Shown here: one piece after another, positions 8,401 through 15,020 of the stretch
Layout: each line of letters starts with the position of its first letter
Position numbering within the stretch: position 1 is the first letter of the stretch
Assembly (NCBI GenBank): GCA_964577835.1
Contig: CAZOBN010000035.1
Location: forward strand, 1-29,932
DNA length: 29,932 nucleotides
Direction of reading: 5' to 3'
DNA from: CAVVYA01 sp964577835
Lineage (GTDB): Bacteria > Pseudomonadota > Alphaproteobacteria > SMXQ01
Program-made: the position numbers and the translations under genes
Notes under the pieces: generated by a model
Database searches by the model: none
What the model was told of the DNA's origin: nothing
The model's input: only the letters and a program-made list of their open reading frames with translations

Positions 8401-9276
8401 ATGGAGCACATCCGAAATCCCCTCGAGTGGAGCTGGGATCAGCTCAGACATACGGGGCGGGCGGCGGAATCCGTCGGCCGCGCCATTGGCGGCGCCCGCG
8501 AATACCGCCACGCCAGGCCGGAGGTCCGCAGGATCGGCATTGCCGACCTCAAGGACGCGCTGGTCAGGGGCTTCGGCGATTTCGGGGCCTACCGCACCGA
8601 CGTCATCTTCCTCTGCCTGTTCTATCCTCTCGCCGGCTTGATCTTGGCGCGCGTGACGTTCGGTCAGGACATGCTGCCGATGCTGTTCCCGCTGGCGTCC
8701 GGCTTCGCGCTTCTCGGTCCGGTGGCGGCAGTGGGCCTCTATGAGATGAGCCGGCGGCGCGAGCGGGGGCTGCCGACCAACTGGGCGGACGCGTTCAAAG
8801 TGCTCGGGTCGCCCTCGTTCGGCGCGATTGCGGTGCTGGGCCTGCTGCTCATGACGATCTTCGTGCTCTGGCTGGTGGCGGCCTGGATCGTTTACCAGGT
8901 CACGCTCGGCCCCGAGCTGCCGGCCTCGCTCAGCGCCTTCGTCAAAGACGTGTTCACGACGAATGACGGCTGGGCGATGATCGGGTTGGGTGTCGGCGTC
9001 GGTTTCCTGTTCGCCGCGCTGGTACTGACGATCAGCGTCGTGTCGTTTCCGATGTTGCTCGACCGCGACGTGGGACTCATCACCGCGGTACGCACGTCGA
9101 TCCGGGCGGCGGCCGCCAATCCCGGCGCCATGGCCACTTGGGGAATGATCGTCGCGGGCAGCCTGGTGATCGGCTCGATACCTTTGTTTCTCGGCCTCAT
9201 CATCGTGGTGCCGGTGCTTGGCCACGCCACATGGCACCTCTACCGCAAGCTGGTGGCGAGCGAACGAGCGTTCTGA
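8401..9276 (+). CDS. DUF2189 integral membrane protein
   Basis: A 291-residue membrane protein of the DUF2189 group, function unknown. After a charged cytoplasmic N-terminus (about residues 1-65, with the typical IADLKDALVRGFGDFGAYRTDV lead-in) it has about six hydrophobic segments, including LCLFYPLAGLILARV, a central pair around residues 140-175, and a C-terminal GMIVAGSLVIGSIPLFLGLIIVV, followed by the characteristic GHATWHLYRK. The start at 8401 follows GGGAGG with 7-nt spacing; an in-frame start at 8305 has no ribosome site. It appears to be a single-gene unit. Confidence 0.88.
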   Translation: MEHIRNPLEWSWDQLRHTGRAAESVGRAIGGAREYRHARPEVRRIGIADLKDALVRGFGDFGAYRTDVIFLCLFYPLAGLILARVTFGQDMLPMLFPLASGFALLGPVAAVGLYEMSRRRERGLPTNWADAFKVLGSPSFGAIAVLGLLLMTIFVLWLVAAWIVYQVTLGPELPASLSAFVKDVFTTNDGWAMIGLGVGVGFLFAALVLTISVVSFPMLLDRDVGLITAVRTSIRAAAANPGAMATWGMIVAGSLVIGSIPLFLGLIIVVPVLGHATWHLYRKLVASERAF

Positions 9277-9757
9277 TCGATCGCAGGCTCACCGCTCGCT
9301 GGCGGTGTGCCGTCGTCACGCGGCCCCGTCCGACGGCACAGGACCTGCGTCACGCCAGTTCTGGCCGCGTACGGATAACCTGCGCGACCGGCGCGCTCTC
9401 ATCAAACGGGCTGTGGGCGTCGATGAGCAAGACCAGGGGAGCCCGCCAGGTCATTCGTACCCAATTGTTTAATTATATACCCTATCGGTATAGCGGTTAT
9501 CTGCCGATCAGGATTCCGGGTATCGGTAGACTTCTCGCCAGCACACCGGGAGGACGCACGCATTTGAACCGCGGAAGGTTGGGTTTTCCAGAGGCGGTTC
9601 GAATTGACCTTGCCCGATTTGGAGGTGACCATTAGAGTGCGAAGTTGTTTTTTAGTTTCGTCAAATAAAAATCTTCAGGGACGCAAGATATTTCAATGGC
9701 CGATCGCTCATCTGTGAGCGCCCGTCGGCTTCGTTCACAGACATCGAGGAGTGCATG
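9277..9757. other. Long intergenic region before a TctC receptor
   Basis: About 480 bp without a credible gene. A small hairpin (CACCGC 9290-9295 / GCGGTG 9302-9307) follows the DUF2189 stop but lacks a T run. Two AT-rich islands, around 9462-9500 and 9640-9700, stand out from the GC-rich background and are likely to hold promoter or operator sequence. The octamer TATCGGTA occurs twice, at 9483-9490 and 9531-9538; the first is part of a loose dyad ATACC...GGTAT (9477-9491). No clean -35/-10 pair could be picked by eye. Confidence 0.45.
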
Positions 9758-10819
9758 ATGAGGATGTCAGAATTCCGTGGGCTGGCAGTCGCTGCCGCCC
9801 TGGTCGGAGCATTTGCGGCACCCGCCGCGGCCCAATCGGTGGAAAATTTCTACAAGGGCAAGAACCTTGAGATGTACATCGGTTACAGCACCGGTGGCGG
9901 CTACGACACCTATGGCCGGTTCGTCGCGAAGCACATGGGCAAGCACATTCCGGGCAAGCCGAATTTCGTGGTCAAGAACATGCCGGGCGCCGGCAGCCTC
10001 CTGCTGGTCAACCAGCTCTACAACGTGCTGCCCAAGGACGGCTCGGTGATCGCCATCTTCGCCCGCGCCGCCGCATGGGAGCCGATATTCGGCAATCCCC
10101 AGGCCAAGTTCGATCCGACCAAGCTGAACTGGCTCGGCAGCGGCAATAACGAAGTCAGCATCTGCGCCTTCTGGCACACGGCGGGCCTGACCTCGACGGA
10201 ACAGTTCATGAAGACCCCGCTGGTCGTCGGCGGCACCGGCCCGGGCGCCGACACCGACAACTTCCCGCTGACCCTGAACAATGTGCTCGGCACCAAGCTC
10301 AAGCTGATCACCGGCTATCCGGGCGGCAACGACATCAACATCGCCATGGAGCGCGGCGAAGTGCAGGGCCGCTGCGGCTGGTCTTGGTCCTCGGTCAAGT
10401 CGACCCGGCCCGATTGGCTGAAGGACAAGAAGATATTCATTCCGCTGCAGTTCGCGCTGGCCAAGCACGAGGATATGCCGAACGTGCCGCTGGTTCTCGA
10501 TCTCGCCAAGGATCAGAAGCAGCGCCAGATCCTGGAAGTGATCTTCTCCGCCCAGCCCATGGGCCGGCCGTTCGCCGCGCCGCCCAATGTGCCGGCCGAT
10601 CGCGTGAAGGCGCTGCGCGCCGCCTTCGACGCGACCTTCAAGGACAAGGAGTTCCTGGCGGAAGCCACGAAGGCCAAGTTGGAAATCGATCCGGTGTCGG
10701 GCGCCGAGGTCGAGAAGATCGTCAAGCGCGTCGCTTCCATGCCGCCGGAGCTGCTGAAGGCCGCGCATGAGGCTTCGACGAAGAAGACCAGCACGGCGAT
10801 CGAAGAAAAGAAAAAGTAA
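9758..10819 (+). CDS. TTT-type periplasmic solute receptor (Bug/TctC family)
   Basis: A 353-residue Bug/TctC periplasmic receptor. GAGGAG at 9746-9751 fits ATG 9758 (6-nt spacing) better than the in-frame ATG at 9755. A signal peptide ends at AAPAAAQ (about residue 25). The family signature GYSTGGGYDTYGR follows, then VKNMPGAGS. The mature part is longer than many Bug proteins and ends in a Lys-rich tail (STAIEEKKK). A strong terminator lies about 50 nt after the stop. The gene stands upstream of a ThDP enzyme, a UbiX and a fused TctA-TctB permease in the same direction, so this receptor may serve that permease although it is separately terminated. The ligand is unknown. Confidence 0.92.
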   Translation: MRMSEFRGLAVAAALVGAFAAPAAAQSVENFYKGKNLEMYIGYSTGGGYDTYGRFVAKHMGKHIPGKPNFVVKNMPGAGSLLLVNQLYNVLPKDGSVIAIFARAAAWEPIFGNPQAKFDPTKLNWLGSGNNEVSICAFWHTAGLTSTEQFMKTPLVVGGTGPGADTDNFPLTLNNVLGTKLKLITGYPGGNDINIAMERGEVQGRCGWSWSSVKSTRPDWLKDKKIFIPLQFALAKHEDMPNVPLVLDLAKDQKQRQILEVIFSAQPMGRPFAAPPNVPADRVKALRAAFDATFKDKEFLAEATKAKLEIDPVSGAEVEKIVKRVASMPPELLKAAHEASTKKTSTAIEEKKK

Positions 10820-10868
10820 TCGTCGGTTCCCCGGCGCGGTGCAACCCGCCTCGGGCCGATGCGCGATC

Positions 10869-10898
10869 AAAGGGCGTCCTACGGGACGCCCTTTTTTT
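10869..10898 (+). terminator. Intrinsic terminator of the TctC gene; intron target
   Basis: A perfect 8-bp stem GGGCGTCC (10872-10879) / GGACGCCC (10884-10891) with a TACG loop, then seven T. It ends the receptor gene. A group IIC intron begins two bases after the T run, which matches the known target preference of that intron class. Confidence 0.95.
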
Positions 10899-10899
10899 G

Positions 10900-11552
10900 G
10901 TGCGCCAGGCATGGCGCGTGGGTGCGCCAGCACCGTTTGGCTGGCGTGGTAGCCGGCCGACGACTTGGAGGTGGAAGTCCTTCACGGACCCTGGTGACGG
11001 GAACCGTTAGCCGAACAGCAAGGGCGTCGTCGTGAGGCGGGGTCTGAAGGAAGCTGTAAGCAAAGTGCCGGCCTGACGAACAGGAAGCGCATATGAGGCG
11101 TCCGCATCCGGGCGAGGGAGCCAGAGAGCCCGAAGCCCGATATCACCCGGAAGGTGCGGCCGTAGATGCGACAGGTTTATGGCACGAAGGTCACGCGCAT
11201 TACCCTGGGAGATCTGCCGCCCTGCCCCTGGAAACAGGTGTGCTACCGGTGCTGCGAGGCAGCGGGATGGAGCGGCAGAAGTCAGCAGAGGCCGTAGTAG
11301 CCGGACCAACCGGCGAAGGGCTGAACCTGACATGCGAAGCCAGGACCGCTTTTCTGCTTGCGTTGAGCAGATGCCTCGTAAGAGGGCCCAAAGTCGGAAG
11401 CAGTGGACGGAATCCACGAGGTAAGACTGGGCGCTTATAACGCAACAGGCATTGAGGGCCGTCACGCAGAGGATGTCAGGAACCGCCGGATACGGGACCG
11501 TACGTCCGGTGGTGTGGGAAGGAGGACGCCGCGAGGCTCCTCCCTACCCGAT
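10900..11552 (+). mobile_element. ORF-less group IIC intron (about 653 nt)
   Basis: The 5' end GTGCGCC and the domain I segments CCGTTAGCCGAACAGCAAGG, TCTGAAGGAAGC, GAACAGGAAGCGCATATGAGG, together with the later GAAGTCAGCAGAGGCCGTAGTA, closely follow the layout of the group IIC intron of Oceanobacillus iheyensis as I remember it. A full domain V and a domain VI stem lie at the 3' end, and the predicted end is CCTACCCGAT at 11552. Between the domain III region and domain V there are only about 150-180 nt, where a reverse transcriptase/maturase gene of about 1.4 kb is usual. The protein has therefore been lost; frames in this space show no RT motifs. Splicing or mobility, if any, would need a maturase from elsewhere. 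The intron sits in intergenic DNA and breaks no gene. Confidence 0.9.
11481..11552 (+). ncRNA. Group II intron domains V and VI
   Basis: Domain V reads ACCGCCGGA (11482-11490), UACG, loop GGAC, CGUA, the two-base CG bulge (11503-11504), then UCCGGUGGU (11505-11513). The arms pair fully apart from one G-U wobble, and the CGC catalytic triad of class C lies at 11484-11486. The tetraloop is GGAC where GAAC is seen in the O. iheyensis intron. Domain VI follows as a GGAG/CUCC-based stem, with an A seven bases from the 3' end as a possible branch point. These parts look intact. Confidence 0.88.
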
Positions 11553-11859
11553 CCCGCCGAGCGCCCGGCATCGGGAAGATGGTTGCTGACGACACTCCAG
11601 CGACGACGCAAAAAGGCGCCCAAAACCCTTTATCATAGAAGCTTTCCGGGCGGCATTTCCCTTGCCAGTCCCAGGCACTGCTGCCACAGTTCGAGGGCCG
11701 AGGCGGCGCCTGAAAAGCCGTATGGCGAGGAGGTTTTTCCCATAACGTGACGAACGCGGCGAATCGGTCCCGGCTCTGTCGAGCGGATCCTTTCGGAGCT
11801 GCCGCCGGGAGTGCTGCGGCAGCTCGTATCCAGGCGTGTCCGGCGAGACAGAGGAACCC
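11553..11859 (+). promoter_or_regulatory. Leader region of the ThDP-enzyme gene with a strong hairpin
   Basis: About 300 bp without a gene between the intron and the ThDP-enzyme start. A perfect 10-bp stem GAGCTGCCGC (11796-11805) / GCGGCAGCTC (11816-11825), with a 10-nt loop, ends 34 nt before the ATG. It is not followed by a T run, so it is not a classical terminator and may instead stabilise or regulate the mRNA leader. A possible -10-like TATCAT lies near 11630-11636 but has no good -35 partner. Confidence 0.45.
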
Positions 11860-13698
11860 ATGGCAGTCAGAAAATCCGACATCACCGAGAAGCCGTTCCG
11901 TAAGCCGATCCCCGAGCCGAAGAAACCGAAAGTGGTGCCGGCGGGCGCAGGCCGGTTCAACTCCGACGTCATCGTCGACATGCTTCATGCCTACGATCTG
12001 CCGTTCGCCGCGCTCAATCCCGGCGCGAGCTATCGCGGCCTGCACGATTCGATCGTCAACTACGGCCAGAACTATCCCCACATGATGCTATGCCAGCACG
12101 AGGAGACCGCGGTGCAGATCGCGCATGGCTACGCGCGCGCCGCGCGCAAGCCGATGGTCGCCATCGTGCACAATCTGGTCGGACTGCTGCATTCGAACAT
12201 GGCGATCTATTACGCCTATATCGACCGCGCGCCGGTCTTCATCATCGGTGCCACGGGGCCGATGAACGAGTCGAAGCGCCGGCCCAAGATCGACTGGATC
12301 CATACGGCGAACGTGCAGGGCGAGGCGATCCGCCATTACACCAAGTGGGACTATCAGCCGTCCACGGTCGACGGCATTCCGGAGTCTTTCGCGCGCGCCT
12401 ATTCGGTGATGATGACCGGGCCGCAGGGCCCGACCTACATGTGCTACGACGCCTGGCTGCAGGAGGAGAAGCTCGAGCGCGACATCCCGCTGCCACGCAA
12501 GGAAATGGCCAAGGTGCCGCAGCCAATCGCGCCCGATCCGGTCGCGCTCGACCGCGCCGCCGAGATGCTGGTCAAGGCCAAGAAGCCGGTGCTGATGGCG
12601 GAATATTCCGGCCGCACGGAGCTCGGCTATTATTCGCTGATCGAGCTCGCCGAGACGCTGCAGGCGCCGGTCTACGACCTCGATTCGCGGCAATGCTTCC
12701 CCGGCACCCATCCGCTCAACGTCAGCATGATGGAGGATGTGTTCAAAGGTGCTGATTTGGTCGTCGGTCTCGACGTCAAGGACTGGGAGCGGCCGACCAC
12801 CCATCTCACCTCGGTCAGCCGCAAGGTCGAGAAGATCACGGCGAAGAACTGCAAGTTCGTCGATATCGGCTTCGGCGACCTCAACATCAGCAAATGGTCG
12901 ATGGACTATCAGCGTCTGGTCGACGCCGATCTGAAGATCCTGGCCGACACCGATATCGCCATTCCCGAGCTCACCAAGCGCTGCAAGGCGCTGATCGGCA
13001 AGCAGGCCGGCCTCAAGGACGCGTTCGCCAAGCGCGGCGAGCAGATCGCCAAGAAATTTCACGCCACGCGTGCGGGCTGGGCGCGCACCGCGAAGAAAAA
13101 TCGTGACGTGAGTCCGCTCCCCCTGCCGGTGCTCGCCGCCGAAATATGGGACGCCATCAAGGATTACGATTGGGTGCTGACGTCCAATACGCTGGAGGAT
13201 TGGACACGCCGGCTGTGGGACTTCGACCGGCCCTACCGCCATCCCGGAAAGTCGCTCGGCACCTCGACGCAGATCGGCCTGTCGATCGGCGCCGCGCTGG
13301 CCCATCGGGCCCATGGCCGCCTGGTCGTCGATATCCAGCCCGACGGCGATCTCATGTTCGATGCCGGCGCCCTGTGGGTCTGCGCCAAGCACAACATCCC
13401 GATGCTGGTCGTGATGTACAACAACCGTGCCTATTACAACGACTGGGAGCACCAGATCCGCATGGCGAAACTGCGCAAGACCGACGTGGACAAGGCCCAC
13501 ATCGGTATGGACCTGTTCGGGCCCGAGCCGGACTTCGCCGGACTTGCGCGCTCGATGGGCTGGTACGGCGAAGGGCCCATCGACAAGGCGAAGGACGTCG
13601 GGTCGGCGCTGCGCCGCGCCATCGAACGAGTGCGTCAGGGCCAACCGGCGCTGATCGACACCATCACGCAGCACCGCGACGACGACGTGCCGGCCTAA
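11860..13698 (+). CDS. Thiamine-diphosphate-dependent enzyme, acetolactate synthase/2-oxoacid decarboxylase-like
   Basis: A 612-residue ThDP enzyme with the three-domain layout of acetolactate synthase and benzoylformate decarboxylase. The N-terminal Pyr domain holds the cofactor-activating Glu81 in CQHEETAVQIAHGYAR, the central domain follows about residues 220-390, and the C-terminal PP domain holds the Mg-ThDP motif at 496-522. That motif reads GDL ... NN (Gly496-Asp497-Leu498, Asn521-Asn522), where the usual third residue is Gly, Ala or Ser. The start at 11860 has GAGGA upstream; a GTG at 11836 is less likely. No separate regulatory subunit is near, so branched-chain amino acid synthesis is unlikely. 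Position beside UbiX and a TTT permease suggests a catabolic 2-oxoacid or acyl-CoA-lyase reaction. Substrate unknown. Confidence 0.88.
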   Translation: MAVRKSDITEKPFRKPIPEPKKPKVVPAGAGRFNSDVIVDMLHAYDLPFAALNPGASYRGLHDSIVNYGQNYPHMMLCQHEETAVQIAHGYARAARKPMVAIVHNLVGLLHSNMAIYYAYIDRAPVFIIGATGPMNESKRRPKIDWIHTANVQGEAIRHYTKWDYQPSTVDGIPESFARAYSVMMTGPQGPTYMCYDAWLQEEKLERDIPLPRKEMAKVPQPIAPDPVALDRAAEMLVKAKKPVLMAEYSGRTELGYYSLIELAETLQAPVYDLDSRQCFPGTHPLNVSMMEDVFKGADLVVGLDVKDWERPTTHLTSVSRKVEKITAKNCKFVDIGFGDLNISKWSMDYQRLVDADLKILADTDIAIPELTKRCKALIGKQAGLKDAFAKRGEQIAKKFHATRAGWARTAKKNRDVSPLPLPVLAAEIWDAIKDYDWVLTSNTLEDWTRRLWDFDRPYRHPGKSLGTSTQIGLSIGAALAHRAHGRLVVDIQPDGDLMFDAGALWVCAKHNIPMLVVMYNNRAYYNDWEHQIRMAKLRKTDVDKAHIGMDLFGPEPDFAGLARSMGWYGEGPIDKAKDVGSALRRAIERVRQGQPALIDTITQHRDDDVPA

Positions 13699-13814
13699 AC
13701 CGTGGCCTCCGGCGCGGCATAGGCGGCCCGTTTGCCCCGAATGGCCCAAGGCGGCTAATCCTTTGGCGTCATGACACGGGGTGGACTTGGGACTTTAATT
13801 TTGTTTTATTCCCT

Positions 13815-13846
13815 CCATGGGCTGGGGCGAATGTCCCAGCCCATGG
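13815..13846. promoter_or_regulatory. Strong hairpin between ThDP-enzyme gene and ubiX
   Basis: A perfect 12-bp stem CCATGGGCTGGG (13815-13826) / CCCAGCCCATGG (13835-13846) with an 8-nt loop, directly after an AT-rich stretch (about 13790-13812). No T run follows on the + strand. It may be a terminator acting poorly, an mRNA-processing or stability element, or a protein site. The AT-rich part before it may hold a promoter for ubiX. Confidence 0.5.
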
Positions 13847-13946
13847 CTTGTATGCAGACTCGCATCGTGGAGCGGCCGAAGGCGAGTCCGCGGCATTCAA
13901 CAACAACGGCGTCAACACGGGGCGGCATAGTCCGCGGCACTCAAGT

Positions 13947-14519
13947 ATGCGCAGAATTATCATCGGCATTTCCGGCGCCTCGGGCGCGATCTACGGCATT
14001 CGCTTGCTGGAAGCTCTGCAGAACGTGTCGGAGGTCGAGACTCATCTCATCATGTCGCCGTCGGCGGGCCAGACCGTGCTTGACGAAACCGATTGGAAGC
14101 TGGCCGACGTCAAGGCCATGGCCAGCGTGGTTCACAATCCGAAGGATATCGGCGCCTCGCTGTCGAGCGGCTCGTTCCGGACCGACGGCATGATCGTGGC
14201 GCCGTGTTCCGTGAAGACGCTGTCCGGCATCGTCAATTCCTATGACGACAACCTACTGACCCGCGCCGCCGACGTCTGCCTTAAGGAGGCGCGCCGCGTG
14301 GTGCTGCTGGTGCGCGAGACGCCGATGCACCTCGGGCACATCGATTTGATGGCGCGCGCCGCGAAATACGGCGCCATTGTCATGCCGCCGGTGCCGGCCT
14401 TCTATCACCGGCCGAAAACCCTCGACGACGTCATCAATCAGACCGTCGGCAAGGCGCTGGACTTATTCAATATCGAGCATAATCTGTTCAAGCGCTGGAA
14501 AGAGACAGATCGGTCTTAG
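13947..14519 (+). CDS. Flavin prenyltransferase UbiX
   Basis: A 190-residue UbiX-family enzyme, which joins dimethylallyl phosphate to FMN to make the prenylated FMN used by UbiD-family decarboxylases. The N-terminal flavin-binding sequence GISGASGAIYG (residues 7-17), MSPSAGQTV, the APCSVKTLSGI segment and the highly conserved LLVRETPMHLGHI are all present, and the length is normal. The ATG at 13947 begins exactly at the first beta strand although the ribosome site is weak. The nearest UbiD-type partner in the window is at 3168, more than 9 kb away in the same direction. UbiX is cytosolic and acts for all UbiD enzymes of the cell, so the pairing is likely but not exclusive. Confidence 0.95.
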   Translation: MRRIIIGISGASGAIYGIRLLEALQNVSEVETHLIMSPSAGQTVLDETDWKLADVKAMASVVHNPKDIGASLSSGSFRTDGMIVAPCSVKTLSGIVNSYDDNLLTRAADVCLKEARRVVLLVRETPMHLGHIDLMARAAKYGAIVMPPVPAFYHRPKTLDDVINQTVGKALDLFNIEHNLFKRWKETDRS

Positions 14520-14621
14520 GCGGCGCCGTCCTGGGTCGTCTAGACGGCCCGAGGCGTGATAAACGATTCGTCTTCGGGTGTGGCGATTGCTTCCATTTCG
14601 GCACAAACTATTCAAGTTTGG

Positions 14622-14650
14622 TTGACGAGCCGTACGGGTTCCCGTATTTT
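14622..14650 (+). promoter_or_regulatory. Likely sigma70 promoter with dyad operator in the spacer
   Basis: TTGACG (14622-14627), a 17-bp spacer and TATTTT (14645-14650) form the best promoter-like pair seen in the window. The spacer holds a perfect-armed dyad TACGGG-TT-CCCGTA (14633-14646), well placed for a repressor. It would give a leader of about 360 nt ahead of the fused TTT permease gene. Confidence 0.55.
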
Positions 14651-14784
14651 TCGCAAGCCAAAATGGAATTTTATTTTTTGTCTGAAATTCGACCATCGTA
14701 ACGATAAAAAACAGCATTGGGGCCGGGGAGTGAGCATTCAGACAACCAATAGCGTGTATGTGGACGCAGGTATGCGGCCATGAC

Positions 14785-14980
14785 CCGCTTTGGTGACGAT
14801 GCCACGAAGCGGTGCACGATCGGGCAGGCCGAAATCGTAAGTTTCGGCCCGATCTCCAGAAACAATCTGGAAAAGAGGACAGCGTAAGCCAGTTACCCGG
14901 CCGAGTCGGCGGGTCCCGGGGACGGGCGAGGTGTAACTGGGATGAAGATTTTGCCTTTGACCAAACGGCTAAAAAAGCCG
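14785..14980 (+). ncRNA. Structured 5' leader of the fused TTT permease gene
   Basis: A run of stem-loops in the 500-bp gap between ubiX and the permease gene. They are CCGCTT/AAGCGG with inner TGG/CCA (14785-14812); GGCCGAAA/TTTCGGCC (14827-14849) with outer GATCG/CGATC; TCCAGA/TCTGGA (14855-14871); CCAGTTAC (14889-14896)/GTAACTGG (14933-14940), which encloses two smaller GC hairpins and so forms a junction; and CGGCT/AGCCG (14966-14980), followed by a T run at 14997-15002. I do not recognise a known riboswitch class. The rest of the 14520-15020 gap holds a weak hairpin just after ubiX, the promoter at 14622, and no convincing gene. Whether this is a regulatory leader or chance folding of GC-rich DNA is open. 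Confidence 0.45.
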
Positions 14981-15020
14981 GCTCTGTTTGAACTAATTTT
15001 TTCGTCGGGGATTTAGGGCT

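Noticed and set aside
9138..9635. Frame running from the end of the DUF2189 gene into the 480-bp gap
   Set aside because: Begins out of frame inside another gene, lacks a ribosome site and shows no protein-like conservation pattern.
11093..11750. Short frames inside and after the intron
   Set aside because: They follow intron RNA sequence; no reverse transcriptase motif (such as YADD) is present.
12088..13749. 553-codon minus-strand frame opposite the ThDP enzyme
   Set aside because: Shadow frame; the + strand protein carries the ThDP motifs.
14881..14960. Cobalamin-type riboswitch suspected from GTAACTGGGA
   Set aside because: The full B12-box and conserved core are missing; only general helices are visible.
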